A stretch of DNA of 64,000 nt from Mesorhizobium sp. Lineage in GTDB: Bacteria; Pseudomonadota; Alphaproteobacteria; Rhizobiales; Rhizobiaceae. How positions within the stretch are numbered: the stretch's first letter is position 1; every line of letters starts with the position of its first letter. Position numbers and translations under genes: made by a program. Shown here in pieces: positions 43,986 through 52,844 of the stretch. The stretch is taken from contig NZ_JAMLIG010000001.1 in the NCBI RefSeq assembly GCF_023954305.1, positions 1,550,001 to 1,614,000 of the forward strand. The letters are read 5' to 3'. Under the pieces are notes generated by a model. It was not told where the DNA came from, did not search any database, and saw only the letters and a program-made list of their open reading frames with translations.

Positions 43986-44051
43986 GACCTCTCCACGCAC
44001 AATTTTCATGCACCATCGCTGCGGCGCACCCGCCGCCTGGGGAGATCAGCC

Positions 44052-44465
44052 ATGCCGACGGAATCGTCGTGCCGGATCACGACCAAGGACCTCGCCATCC
44101 TCGAAACCATGCTCGACCGATACAGGGGATCCTGCCCGCACTATGCAAATCTTCTGCGGCACAAGATACGCGCAAGCGAGATCTATCTGCGCGACGACAT
44201 CCCTCCGGACGTCGTGACGCTGAACAGTCAGGTCGCCTACCGCATCGACGGCCATCGGGCAGGGCCGCACCTTCTGGTCCAGAGCCAGGTGCCCGAACTG
44301 CCGGGCTTCGCCCTGTCGATCCATTCGCTGCGCGGCCTGGCGCTGCTCGGAATGTCCGAGGGACATGAGACCTTGATCACTTCGCGCGGCGGCACGGAGC
44401 GGCTGCTCGTCGACGAGGTCCGCGCCCAGCCCGAGGCCAGATCGCGAAGCTTGATGCGCGCCTGA
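44052..44465 (+). CDS. Rnk-like protein 2 (GreA/GreB C-terminal domain)
   Basis: A 137-residue paralogue of the preceding gene. The N-terminal helix ITTKDLAILETMLDRYRGSCPHYANLLRHKIRAS is longer and contains a Cys/His, and the GreA/GreB-like domain runs from DIPPDVVTLNSQVAYRIDG to HSLRGLALLGMSEGHETL. Identity to the first copy is low, so the duplication is old or the genes came separately. Likely a transcription-elongation or nucleotide-pool modulator; not individually characterised. Confidence 0.82.
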   Translation: MPTESSCRITTKDLAILETMLDRYRGSCPHYANLLRHKIRASEIYLRDDIPPDVVTLNSQVAYRIDGHRAGPHLLVQSQVPELPGFALSIHSLRGLALLGMSEGHETLITSRGGTERLLVDEVRAQPEARSRSLMRA

Positions 44466-44529
44466 GACTTTGCCGTCGCATCCCGTGGCGACTTTCCCAG
44501 CCTCCTATGATTGTCTAATACGGTCCGAC

Positions 44530-44550
44530 TGCGGCGCGCCTCGCGCCGCA
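44530..44550 (+). repeat. Perfect GC hairpin in the leader of the Gfo/Idh/MocA gene
   Basis: TGCGGCGCG (44530-44538) and CGCGCCGCA (44542-44550) form a perfect 9-bp stem with a three-base loop, about 10 bases before the GGAGGGGG ribosome site. It has no U tract; it could terminate the Rnk transcript or act as a translational element. Confidence 0.4.
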
Positions 44551-44573
44551 TCGAAGGTCACGGAGGGGGCGCC

Positions 44574-45560
44574 ATGTTCCGCTGGGGGGTTCTGTCAACT
44601 GCCAAGATCGGTCGCGAGCAGGTGCTGCCGGCGATCGCCGATTCGGACAACGGCATACTTGCCGCGGTGGCGAGCCGAGACCTGGAGAAGGCCGAGGCGC
44701 TGGCCGACCGGTTCAACGCCCCGCACGCCTTCGGCTCCTACGACGATCTGCTCGCCTCCGACACGGTCGACGGCGTCTACATCCCGCTGCCGACCTCGCA
44801 GCATGTCGAGTGGGCGGTGAAGGCGGCCGACGCCGGCAAGCATGTGCTGGTCGAGAAGCCGCTGGCGCTCAAGGCCGAGGACATCGCTCAGGTCATCGCC
44901 GCGCGAGACCGCAACGGCGTGGTCGTCTCCGAGGCCTTCATGGTCCACTACCACCCGCAATGGGCCAAGGTGCGCGAGCTGATCGCAGAGGGCCGCATCG
45001 GCCGGCTGCGCCACGTTCAGGGCGCCTTCACCTATTTCAACAAGGACGCCGGCAACATGCGCAACCGGCTCGATCTCGGCGGCGGCGCCCTGCCCGACAT
45101 CGGCGTCTACCCCACCGTCACCACCCGCATTGCCACAGGCAAGGAGCCGTTGCGCGTCCAGGCCCGCGTCGCCCGCGACGCCACCTTCGGCACGGACGTC
45201 TATTCCTCGGTCAAGGCCGACTTCGGTTCCTTCGAGCTGACTTTCTACCTGTCGACGCAGATGGCGGCGCGCCAGCTGATGGTCTTCCATGGCGACGAGG
45301 GGTTCATCGAGATCCACTCGCCTTTCAATGCGGGTCTCTACGAGCACCACAGGGTCGAACTGCACAACCAGGGTCACATCGAAGCGACCGTTTTCCGCTT
45401 CCCCGGCACGCAGCAGTACAGGCTGGAGGTCGAGGCTTTCGCGAAGAAGGCGCAGGGCGAGGATGTCTCCGTCTTCGCGCTGGAGGATTCGGTGAAGAAC
45501 CAGAAGCTGATCGACGCGATCTTCCGCGCCGGCACGCATGACGGCTGGGAGACGGTCTGA
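44574..45560 (+). CDS. Gfo/Idh/MocA family oxidoreductase
   Basis: A 328-residue NAD(P)-dependent sugar or inositol dehydrogenase-like enzyme. The N-terminal Rossmann domain begins WGVLSTAKIGREQVLPAI, and EKPLALKAEDIAQV holds the conserved EKP motif whose Lys is catalytic. The C-terminal alpha/beta domain has GGGALPDIGVYPTVTTRIATGKEP, with the Asp that pairs with the following helix. GGAGGGGG precedes the ATG at 44574. The substrate is likely a cyclic polyol or sugar; a mutarotase-like gene lies nearby. Confidence 0.93.
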   Translation: MFRWGVLSTAKIGREQVLPAIADSDNGILAAVASRDLEKAEALADRFNAPHAFGSYDDLLASDTVDGVYIPLPTSQHVEWAVKAADAGKHVLVEKPLALKAEDIAQVIAARDRNGVVVSEAFMVHYHPQWAKVRELIAEGRIGRLRHVQGAFTYFNKDAGNMRNRLDLGGGALPDIGVYPTVTTRIATGKEPLRVQARVARDATFGTDVYSSVKADFGSFELTFYLSTQMAARQLMVFHGDEGFIEIHSPFNAGLYEHHRVELHNQGHIEATVFRFPGTQQYRLEVEAFAKKAQGEDVSVFALEDSVKNQKLIDAIFRAGTHDGWETV

Positions 45561-45573
45561 GGCGGGTGTCCGG

Positions 45574-45783
45574 TCAGGCGACGACGGCCGGCCGCGCGCG
45601 GCGTCTCCCGCTCCAGCAGCTGATCTCGCGCAGGGCCTCGGCGATTTCACGCGAGGTCGCGGAGCTTTCGGGGTGCCGGATCCGCAGCTCGTCGGCAACG
45701 GCGTCCAAGGCGAAGGGATCGTAGCACAACTCGCGACGCAGCGCTGCGTCGGCGATGTCGATCGCCAATGGGAGTGTGGTCAT
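45574..45783 (-). CDS. Small uncharacterised protein (69 aa)
   Basis: A 69-residue open frame supported mainly by its ribosome site: GAGGAGGT lies six bases before the ATG at 45783. The sequence ALRRELCYDPFALDAVADEL followed by ATSREIAEALREI reads as three short amphipathic helices, with a basic RRRARP tail. I recognise no family. It is divergent from the RbsD/FucU gene and convergent with the Gfo/Idh/MocA gene. Confidence 0.6.
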   Translation of the reverse strand: MTTLPLAIDIADAALRRELCYDPFALDAVADELRIRHPESSATSREIAEALREISCWSGRRRARPAVVA

Positions 45784-45960
45784 TTACGCACCTCCTCTCC
45801 TCCTCCGCCGCCTCAACAATAGAGCCGATCGCGTCCAATTTATGGCCGACGCAGCTGAGTCAGAGCGTCCGTCCGCGGCTTCGCTCTTGAAGCGGCGCTC
45901 GGATATCCCTAGCGATAGCGTCGGGAACGGGCGAGCCTGCCCGCTGAGAGGGACCATCAC

Positions 45961-46404
45961 ATGCTGCGCAACATCGACCCGCTCCTGTCGCCGGATCTGC
46001 TGCGGATCCTGGCCGCGATGGGCCATGGCGACGAGATCGTCATCGCCGATGCCAATTTCCCCGGAGAGTCCTGCGCGCAACGGCTGGTCCGCCTCGACGG
46101 CATCGACGCGGTGCGCACCCTGCGCGCCGTGCTCAGCATCATGCCGCTCGATTCCTTCGTCGAGGACCGCGCCGTCTCTATGGCCGTCGTCGACGATCCA
46201 GAGGCCATTCCGCCGGTCGTGGCGATGTTCCAGCAGGCCATCGACGAGATCGCCGACCATCCGGCGGCGATCCAGCCGATCGAGCGCTTTGCCTTCTACG
46301 ACCGGTCGCGCGCGGCCTATGCGATCGTGCAGACCGGCGAAACCCGCCTCTACGGCAACCTCATCCTGAAGAAGGGCGTGATCTTCCCGCCGACGGCGCA
46401 CTGA
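45961..46404 (+). CDS. fucU: RbsD/FucU family sugar mutarotase
   Basis: A 147-residue mutarotase-fold protein that interconverts sugar anomers or ring forms (fucose, ribose). The motif GHGDEIVIADANFP near residue 21 contains the catalytic His/Asp typical of the family, and the end ETRLYGNLILKKGVI supplies the Tyr/Gly/Asn loop. It matches FucU rather than RbsD by length and by FAFYDRSRAAYAIVQTGE. GAGAGGGA precedes the ATG. No fucose or ribose operon is visible in the window, so the physiological sugar is open. Confidence 0.9.
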   Translation: MLRNIDPLLSPDLLRILAAMGHGDEIVIADANFPGESCAQRLVRLDGIDAVRTLRAVLSIMPLDSFVEDRAVSMAVVDDPEAIPPVVAMFQQAIDEIADHPAAIQPIERFAFYDRSRAAYAIVQTGETRLYGNLILKKGVIFPPTAH

Positions 46405-46503
46405 ACGGCGGGCCGGCCGCGCCTCATCCCTTAACCCCCCCTTAAAGCGCCGCATTTAGTGTCCATCGCAACGCCACGAACGACAGGGTGAGCGCGGCGG
46501 CCG

Positions 46504-48726
46504 ATGGCACGACGGGGACATGACACGCGGATCGAGCCGAGCTTCGACGGCCCGGCGCCAAAGCGCGGCGGCGGACTGTCGCTGAGCGAGGACGACCGCC
46601 TCGTACCTTCGCCCAAGCGCGCAAGGAAGCCGAAGAAGCCCGCGCGCGAGCCCGCCCGGCGCGGACGCTCCCGGTCTCGCCGCGGCTTCGGCATGGTCGG
46701 TTCGCTGGTCTACTGGTCGCTGGTGCTGGCGCTGTGGGGCGGTATCGGCCTCGCCGGTATCGTCGCCTTCTACGGCGCGCGCATGCCGAGCGCGATCACC
46801 TGGACCGTGCCCGACCGTCCCCCCAACGTGAAGATCGTGTCGGCCGACGACAGGCTGCTCGCCAATCGCGGCATGACCGGCGGCGAAGCGTTGTCGCTGT
46901 CGGAAATGTCGCCCTACATCCCGCAGGCGCTGATCGCCATCGAGGACCGGCGCTTCCGCTCGCATTTCGGCATCGACCCGTTCGGTCTCGGCCGCGCCAT
47001 GGTCACCAACGTCCTGCAGGGCCGCCTGGTGCAGGGCGGCTCGACGCTGACGCAGCAGCTCGCCAAGAACCTGTTTCTGAAGCCGGAGCGCACGCTCGAA
47101 CGCAAGGTGCAGGAGGTCTTGCTCGCCTTCTGGCTGGAGCACGAATACACCAAGGACCAGATCCTCGAGATGTATCTCAACCGGGTCTATTTCGGCTCCG
47201 GCGCCTATGGCGTGGAGTCCGCCTCCCGGCGCTATTTCGGCAAGTCCGCGCGCGAGGTGACGCTTTCCGAAGCCGCTCTCCTCGCCGGCCTGCTCAAGGC
47301 CCCCTCGCGGCTGTCGCCGGCCCGCGATCCCAAGGCCGCCGAAGCGCGCGCCCAGGTGGTGCTCACCGCGATGAGCGAGGAAGGCATGATCGGCCAGAAG
47401 GAGCTGGCCTTCGCCATGAGCGCGCCGGCGACGCGGGCGGCCTCCTACTGGACGGGCTCGGAGAACTACGTCGCCGACCGGATCATGGAGGAACTGCCGG
47501 GCCTCGTCGGCGAGATCCAGACCGACGTGATCGTCGACACCACCGTCGACCTGACGCTGCAGAAGCTCGCCGAGGATTCGATCCGCAAGCTGATCGAGGA
47601 GAACGGCCAGAAGCTGCAGGTCAGCCAGGGCGCGCTCGTCTCGATCGACAATTCCGGCGCCGTGCGCGCCATGGTCGGCGGCGCCGACTATGCCAACAGC
47701 CAGTTCGACCGGGCGTCGGAGGCGCGCCGCCAGCCTGGCTCGGCATTCAAGCCCTTCGTCTATCTCGCCGCGCTCGAAGCCGGTCGCACCCCGGACTCGA
47801 TCCGCAACGACGCGCCGGTGAAGATCGGCAAATGGACCCCCGACAACTACAAGGGCAAGTATCTCGGCCGCGTGACGCTGACAGAGGCACTGGCCAAATC
47901 GCTCAACTCCGTTTCCGCCCAGCTCGTCATGGAAGTCGGGCCGAAGGCCGTCGTCGAGGTCGCCCAGCGGCTCGGCGTCGAATCGAAGCTGCAGGCGAAC
48001 ACCTCGATCGCGCTCGGGACGTCCGAGGTGACGCCTCTCGAGCTGACCGCCGCCTTCATACCCTTCGCCAATGGCGGCTACCGGCCGGACGTGCATTTCA
48101 TCAGCCGCGTCACCGACATCAACGGCAAGGTGCTCTACCAGTACCCGGCGGCCGAGGCGCCGCGCGTGGTCAAGCCTGAGATCGTCGGCATGATGAACCG
48201 GATGATGACCGAGACGCTGGCCATCGGCACCGCCCGCAAGGCAGCCTTCGGCTGGCCCGCCGCCGGTAAGACCGGCACCAGCCAGCAGTCGCGCGACGCC
48301 TGGTTCGTCGGCTACACCTCCAACCTCACGACCGGCGTCTGGTTCGGCAATGACGACGGCAAGCCGACCAAAAACATCACCGGCGGCTCGCTGCCCTCCA
48401 TCGCCTGGAAGACCTTCATGGAGGCTGCGCACGAGGGCGTGCTGGTCAGGCAATTGCCCGGCATCGACCTCTACACGCCGACATCGCCGCCGGTCACCGG
48501 CGAGGAGCCGGTCGCGGGCGCGACGACGGTTCCCGTGGTCCGCCCCGCGGCGAATGTCGGCGACAAGGCCGCGCCCGAAATGGCGGGCGGCTTCGCCCCC
48601 CGGCCGGAATCTGTCCCGCGGGGCGACAAGGTTTCCTCGATCAACCGGCCGGTTCCCCCGGGCGAGGTCGGAGGCGCGCCTGTCCGGCGCGAGAAGTCGA
48701 TCCTCGATGTCATCCTCGGCAACTGA
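46504..48726 (+). CDS. Penicillin-binding protein 1A (bifunctional)
   Basis: A 740-residue class A PBP. A basic cytoplasmic head (to about residue 60) precedes a single membrane helix (LVYWSLVLALWGGIGLAGIVAFYG). The GT51 glycosyltransferase domain shows IEDRRFRSHFGIDP and RLVQGGSTLTQQLAKNLFL; the transpeptidase domain has the SxxK serine in PGSAFKPFVYLAAL, SxN in AKSLNSVSAQ and KTG in AGKTGTSQQ. It polymerises and crosslinks peptidoglycan in the periplasm. The C-terminal 90 residues are Pro-rich and low-complexity. Complete and apparently active. Confidence 0.96.
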   Translation: MARRGHDTRIEPSFDGPAPKRGGGLSLSEDDRLVPSPKRARKPKKPAREPARRGRSRSRRGFGMVGSLVYWSLVLALWGGIGLAGIVAFYGARMPSAITWTVPDRPPNVKIVSADDRLLANRGMTGGEALSLSEMSPYIPQALIAIEDRRFRSHFGIDPFGLGRAMVTNVLQGRLVQGGSTLTQQLAKNLFLKPERTLERKVQEVLLAFWLEHEYTKDQILEMYLNRVYFGSGAYGVESASRRYFGKSAREVTLSEAALLAGLLKAPSRLSPARDPKAAEARAQVVLTAMSEEGMIGQKELAFAMSAPATRAASYWTGSENYVADRIMEELPGLVGEIQTDVIVDTTVDLTLQKLAEDSIRKLIEENGQKLQVSQGALVSIDNSGAVRAMVGGADYANSQFDRASEARRQPGSAFKPFVYLAALEAGRTPDSIRNDAPVKIGKWTPDNYKGKYLGRVTLTEALAKSLNSVSAQLVMEVGPKAVVEVAQRLGVESKLQANTSIALGTSEVTPLELTAAFIPFANGGYRPDVHFISRVTDINGKVLYQYPAAEAPRVVKPEIVGMMNRMMTETLAIGTARKAAFGWPAAGKTGTSQQSRDAWFVGYTSNLTTGVWFGNDDGKPTKNITGGSLPSIAWKTFMEAAHEGVLVRQLPGIDLYTPTSPPVTGEEPVAGATTVPVVRPAANVGDKAAPEMAGGFAPRPESVPRGDKVSSINRPVPPGEVGGAPVRREKSILDVILGN

Positions 48727-48756
48727 CGACGAGAGGTAATCGGCCGCCGTTGCCCC

Positions 48757-49638
48757 TTAGCGCCGCGACGCGAAGAGGCGCGGACCGAACAGGTTCAGGC
48801 CGAGGCCGGCGACGACAAGTCCGGACGCGGCGAATTTCCAGCCCTGCAAAGGCTCGCCGAGCAGCGCTGCCGACCCGAGAAATCCGAAGACGGGCACGAG
48901 CAGGGTGAACGGCGCCACGGTCGAGACCTGATAGCGGGCGAGCAGACTGCTCCACACGGCAAAACAGAACAGCGTCGACAGATAGACGATATAGGCGATC
49001 GAGCCGAGCGATACCCAGTCGAGGCCCACGAAGCTTGCAAGAAAGGCCTCGCGGTCCAGCAGCAGTGCGCAGACGGACAGGGGTGGAAGCGCGACCAGGC
49101 TCCCCCAGACAACAAGGCCGAGCATATTTACCGCCGCTGCCTGCCGGGAGATCAGCTTCGAGACGACGTTGCCGGCTCCCCAGGAGGCCGCCGCGGCGAC
49201 AAGCAGCGTGAGCCCGACAATCGTCACGTCTCCGCCCACATGCAGGGCAACGACGACGACCCCGCCAAAAGCGAGCAACGCCCCCGCGAGCTGCCACACG
49301 GCGGGACGCTCGCCGAGTATCAGCACCGAAAGCCCGATGGTGAAGAAAACCTGCAACTGCAGGATCAGCGAAGCGAGGCCGGCACTCATGCCGATCTGCA
49401 TGCCGGTGAACAGCAATCCAAACTGCAGGGCGAAGATCAGCAAGCCGTATGAGACGACGAGCCGCATCGGCACCTTCGGCCTCTTGACGAAGAAAATCCA
49501 TGGGAAGACGGCAAGCGCGAAACGCCAGACGCCCAGCGCCAGCGGCGAAACCTCGCGAAGGCCGAGCTTGATGACAGCGAAGTTGACGCCCCATATCGCG
49601 ACGACGAGAAGCGCGAGCAACAAGTGAGACGTGCGCAC
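48757..49638 (-). CDS. EamA-family transporter (DMT superfamily)
   Basis: A 293-residue membrane protein with ten predicted helices in two EamA repeats. The first repeat starts LALLVVAIWGVNFAVIKLGL and ends GERPAVWQLAGALLAFGGVV; the second ends GEPLQGWKFAASGLVVAGLGLN, the two GE..x..G repeat signatures of drug/metabolite exporters. I start at the GTG at 49638, which AGGAAGG precedes; the frame is open 54 codons further but that part is not membrane-like. Convergent with the PBP1A gene. Often annotated as an O-acetylserine/cysteine-like exporter; substrate unknown. Confidence 0.9.
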   Translation of the reverse strand: MRTSHLLLALLVVAIWGVNFAVIKLGLREVSPLALGVWRFALAVFPWIFFVKRPKVPMRLVVSYGLLIFALQFGLLFTGMQIGMSAGLASLILQLQVFFTIGLSVLILGERPAVWQLAGALLAFGGVVVVALHVGGDVTIVGLTLLVAAAASWGAGNVVSKLISRQAAAVNMLGLVVWGSLVALPPLSVCALLLDREAFLASFVGLDWVSLGSIAYIVYLSTLFCFAVWSSLLARYQVSTVAPFTLLVPVFGFLGSAALLGEPLQGWKFAASGLVVAGLGLNLFGPRLFASRR

Positions 49639-49891
49639 CGATCGGCCTTCCTGTCTGCTTCGGCCAACTCTCGTGCGAAGCGAATTCCGTTCTCCGCAAT
49701 CCGCTTGGCATGACTGGGTTCGGCCCAGCTTGGCCCAGTCGATGACATCTGCAGGGTGCAGGTCCGATTCGCGGTCCGTGCAAGGGCTGGTCTGAGGCAA
49801 GCGGAATGAGCGCGTAAAGTCCTGCTGGCCAGACTGACCCCTCGCTAAGCGACCCTCGCTCCGCTACATAGCGGGTCGGAGGCTGTTCCCG

Positions 49892-50638
49892 ATGGCGGAT
49901 GCGACACGAAAGACCCTGGTTCTGACCGGCGCCAGCCGGGGCATCGGCCATGCGACGGTGAAGCGGTTTTCCCGCGAGGGCTGGCGCGTCATCACCTGCT
50001 CGCGCCAGGCCTTCTCCGACGACTGCCCTTGGCCGGCGGGACCCGACGACCATATCAAGGTCGACCTGTCGGATCAGGAGGATGTCGGCATCGCCGTCGC
50101 CGAGATCCGCCATCGGCTGGAGGCGGAGGGCGGCCAGCTGCACGCGCTCGTCAACAATGCCGGCATCTCGCCGAAGCTCAAGGACGGCGGGCGGATGAAC
50201 TCGCTCGACACGCCGATGCATGTCTGGCGCGACGTGTTCCAGGTCAACTTCTTCGCCCCGATCATGCTCGCGCGCGGCCTGTTCAAGGAACTGGCGGCCG
50301 CCCAGGGCTCGATCGTCAACGTCACGTCGATCGCCGGCACCAGGGTGCATCCCTTCGCCGGCACCGCCTATGCGACGTCGAAGGCGGCGCTTGGCTCCCT
50401 GACGCGCGAGATGGCGGCGGACTTCGGGCCGCACGGCATTCGCGTCAACGCCATCGCACCCGGCGAGATCGACACCGCGATCCTCTCGCCCGGCACCGAC
50501 AGGATCGTCGAGACGATCCCGTTGCGCCGCCTGGGCGCCACCGGCGAGGTCGCCGACATCATCTATTTCCTGTGCTCGCAGCAGGCGTCCTACGTCACCG
50601 GCAGCGAGATCCACATCAATGGCGGCCAGCACGTCTGA
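49892..50638 (+). CDS. SDR family oxidoreductase (248 aa)
   Basis: A classical SDR. TGASRGIGHATV binds the nucleotide, LVNNAGISP is the NNAG motif, VNVTSIAG carries the Ser and YATSK the Tyr/Lys pair. The end YVTGSEIHINGG is typical. It is convergent with the PAS-LuxR gene and next to the ABC transporter operon. The 253-base gap upstream (49639-49891) shows no gene that I can support. Confidence 0.92.
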   Translation: MADATRKTLVLTGASRGIGHATVKRFSREGWRVITCSRQAFSDDCPWPAGPDDHIKVDLSDQEDVGIAVAEIRHRLEAEGGQLHALVNNAGISPKLKDGGRMNSLDTPMHVWRDVFQVNFFAPIMLARGLFKELAAAQGSIVNVTSIAGTRVHPFAGTAYATSKAALGSLTREMAADFGPHGIRVNAIAPGEIDTAILSPGTDRIVETIPLRRLGATGEVADIIYFLCSQQASYVTGSEIHINGGQHV

Positions 50639-50662
50639 GCCGTCGCGGCGCGGTCTTACCCG

Positions 50663-51220
50663 TCAGTGCGGCATGCCGCCCAGATGCGACAGCAGTTCGG
50701 CGACGTTGCTCGCCCTGTGCTTCTTCATCAGCCGGGCGCGGTAGGCCTCGACGGTGCGCGGCGAGATCGTCAGCATGCGCGCGATCTCCTTCGACGTGCG
50801 GCCTTCGCCGAGATGCATGACGATCTGCCGCTCGCGGGTTGTCAGCGGCGAGACCGGCCGGAACTCGGACAGGTCGGCGAAGCTCCACACGGCGCGGCGC
50901 AGCGGATCGTCCTCGCGCGTCAGCGAGTGGCCGCGCACGCGGACCCAGAACAGCGAACCGTCCCGGCGGGCCATGATGCGCTCGTCGGAATAGCGATTGG
51001 TTTTCTTCAGCGGCTCGACGCCGACGTCTCGGATGGAGACGAATTCCTCGAGCGAGGGGTAGAGGATCGCGAAGGACTGGTCGAGCAGCTCTTCTCGCGC
51101 ATAGCCGAACATCTCGGCAAACGCCGGATTGCAGGCGCGGATCACCCGGCTCTCGGTCAGCACGATGCCGATCGGCGAGTGGTCGAAAGCTATCCGTTCA
51201 AGCTCGTCGCGTGAGGTCAT
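50663..51220 (-). CDS. PAS-LuxR transcriptional regulator
   Basis: A 185-residue regulator: an N-terminal PAS domain (about 1-115; FDHSPIGIVLTESRVIRACNPAFAEMFGYAREELL is the PAS core) and a C-terminal LuxR-type helix-turn-helix (LTTRERQIVMHLGEGRTSKEIARMLTISPRTVEAYRARLMKK). The PAS domain may bind a small ligand. There is no receiver phosphoacceptor. It is divergent from the branched-chain-type ABC transporter operon with a shared 265-base intergenic region, so it probably regulates that operon. Confidence 0.92.
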   Translation of the reverse strand: MTSRDELERIAFDHSPIGIVLTESRVIRACNPAFAEMFGYAREELLDQSFAILYPSLEEFVSIRDVGVEPLKKTNRYSDERIMARRDGSLFWVRVRGHSLTREDDPLRRAVWSFADLSEFRPVSPLTTRERQIVMHLGEGRTSKEIARMLTISPRTVEAYRARLMKKHRASNVAELLSHLGGMPH

Positions 51221-51239
51221 CGCCCGTATTTATACGATC

Positions 51240-51269
51240 TTGCTGCTTCTGCGAGTGCCCGCCGATAAT
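51240..51269 (+). promoter_or_regulatory. Candidate promoter of the ABC transporter operon
   Basis: TTGCTG (51240-51245) and GATAAT (51264-51269) are 18 bases apart, a plausible sigma-70 promoter. It would give a leader of about 210 bases before the binding-protein gene, unusually long for this window. Confidence 0.4.
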
Positions 51270-51417
51270 ATTCAAAGCGTTGCATCCCGCCAACCGGCCG
51301 CAGAAAGCCGGAATGGACAAGGGGCGCAGGCGACGGGAGGAGACGAGACTGCGCGATCGGCGAAGCGGGCCGAGGCCCGGGCGCCCGCCTGTCTTTCCTT
51401 CCGCGACGGATACGAGC

Positions 51418-51442
51418 CGGGCTTCCGCCGACGGGAAGCCCG
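51418..51442 (+). repeat. Perfect hairpin in the long leader of the ABC operon
   Basis: CGGGCTTCC (51418-51426) and GGAAGCCCG (51434-51442) form a perfect 9-bp stem with a seven-base loop, about 45 bases before the start codon. A second GC-rich dyad lies near 51366-51387. I match neither to a known riboswitch. Confidence 0.4.
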
Positions 51443-51485
51443 CGCAGTTGAATTCTGACCGGTCGAATTGGTGGAGGAACCAACG

Positions 51486-52685
51486 ATGAAGAGATTTCTG
51501 ACGGCGCTGGCTGCGGCCACTGCGCTGCTGGCCGCACAGCCTGTCCTGGCGCAGGACGGACCGGCCAAGATCGCGCTGATCCACGGCCTTTCTGGCTCGC
51601 CGCTCGAAGCCTATTCGAAGCAGACCCATACCGGCTTCGAGATGGGTCTTGAATACGCGACCAAGGGCACGATGGAGATCAAGGGCCGCAAGATCGAGCT
51701 GGTGAAGAAGGACAGCCAGTTCAAGCCCGACATCGCGCGCGCGCTGCTCGCCGAAGCTTATGCCGACGAGGACGTCGTGCTCGCCGTCGGCGACACCTCG
51801 TCGGGCGTGGCGATGGCGATGCTGCCGGTCGCCGCCGAAAACGAGAAGATCCTGCTCGTCGAACCGGCCGTCGCCGACGGCCTGACCGGCAAGGATTCCA
51901 ACCGCTACGTCTTCAAGACCTCGCGCAACTCGTCGATGGACATGCAGGCGCAGGCGCTGGCGCTGAAGCCGGACGCCAACCTTTACGTCGCCACGCTGGC
52001 ACAGGACTATGCGTTCGGCCGCGACGGCATTTCGGCCTTCAAGGCAGCCCTCGAGGGCACCGGCGCCAACCTCGTGCATGAGGAATACGTGCCGCAGCAG
52101 ACCACCGACTTCACCGCTCCGGTCGAGCGCCTGTTCAACGCGCTCAAGGACAAGCAGGGCCGCAAGGTGATCGTCATCTACGTCGCCGGCATCGACGCGA
52201 TGACGCCGCTCGTCACCGCCGATCCGGCCCGCTATGGCATCGAACTCTCCACCGGCGGCAACATCCTGCCCGCTCTTGCCGGCTACAAGAAGGTGCCCGG
52301 CATGGAAGGCGCCATCTACTACTACTACGAGGCGCCGAAGAACCCGGTGAACGACTGGCTCGTCGCCGAGCACCAGAAGCGCTTCAACTCGCCGCCGGAC
52401 TTCTTCACCGCCGGCGGTTTCGCCGCCGCCATGGCGGTCGCCAAGGCGCTGGAGACCGCGTCGGACTGGGAGACCGAGACGCTGATCAAGACCATGGAAG
52501 GGATGACCTTCGACACGCCGAAGGGCCCGATGACCTTCCGTCCGGAAGATCACCAGGCACTGCAGTCGATGTACCACTTCAAGATCAAGGTCGACGACAA
52601 GGTCGACTGGGCGATCCCGGAACTGGTGCGCGAGATCAAGCCCGAGGAGATGAAGATCCCGGTCGGGCGGGATAATTCGAAGTAG
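51486..52685 (+). CDS. Branched-chain-type ABC transporter substrate-binding protein
   Basis: A 399-residue type I periplasmic binding protein of the Leu/Ile/Val group. The Sec signal (RFLTALAAATALLAA, cleavage near VLA-QDG) precedes IALIHGLSGSPLEAYSKQTHTGFEMGLEYA, the ligand-entry loop, with DSQFKPDIARALLAEAY the first helix. YVATLAQDYAFGRDGISAFK is typical of LivK-like receptors. The start has GTGGAGGAACC upstream. Related proteins bind amino acids, urea or aromatic acids; with the alpha/beta hydrolase at the end of the operon the ligand may be an amide or ester. Confidence 0.93.
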   Translation: MKRFLTALAAATALLAAQPVLAQDGPAKIALIHGLSGSPLEAYSKQTHTGFEMGLEYATKGTMEIKGRKIELVKKDSQFKPDIARALLAEAYADEDVVLAVGDTSSGVAMAMLPVAAENEKILLVEPAVADGLTGKDSNRYVFKTSRNSSMDMQAQALALKPDANLYVATLAQDYAFGRDGISAFKAALEGTGANLVHEEYVPQQTTDFTAPVERLFNALKDKQGRKVIVIYVAGIDAMTPLVTADPARYGIELSTGGNILPALAGYKKVPGMEGAIYYYYEAPKNPVNDWLVAEHQKRFNSPPDFFTAGGFAAAMAVAKALETASDWETETLIKTMEGMTFDTPKGPMTFRPEDHQALQSMYHFKIKVDDKVDWAIPELVREIKPEEMKIPVGRDNSK

Positions 52686-52695
52686 CGATAAACTT

Positions 52696-52827
52696 CGCCC
52701 CCTCCACCGCCTTCCGGCGGTCCCCCTCCCCCGTAAACGGGGGAGGATCAGGACGCGACGGTACGATGGCGGATCCTCCCCTGCGAAGCGGGGGAGGGGG
52801 ACCACGCGCAGCGTGGTGGAGGGGGCG
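52696..52827. repeat. Intergenic inverted-repeat element A
   Basis: CGCCCCCTCCACC at 52696 pairs with its reverse complement ending at 52827, and the inside folds into sub-hairpins such as CCTCCCCCG-TAAA-CGGGGGAGG and ACCACGC-GCA-GCGTGGT. It fills the binding-protein/livG gap and contains no gene. It resembles REP/BIME-like elements of Hyphomicrobiales. Confidence 0.75.
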
Positions 52828-52844
52828 TTTCATCAGAGCAAGAC

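Noticed and set aside
46456..48453. Minus-strand open frame of 665 codons opposite PBP1A
   Set aside because: Antisense to an intact PBP1A with all catalytic motifs; low-complexity composition typical of a GC-rich shadow.
49639..49891. A gene or N-terminal extension of the EamA transporter in this gap
   Set aside because: The open frame upstream of the GTG at 49638 lacks hydrophobic character and the GTG has a good ribosome site; no other supported gene is present.
51276..51485. A riboswitch (for example guanidine type) in the long leader of the ABC operon
   Set aside because: There are hairpins but I could not find the conserved core of any riboswitch class that I know.
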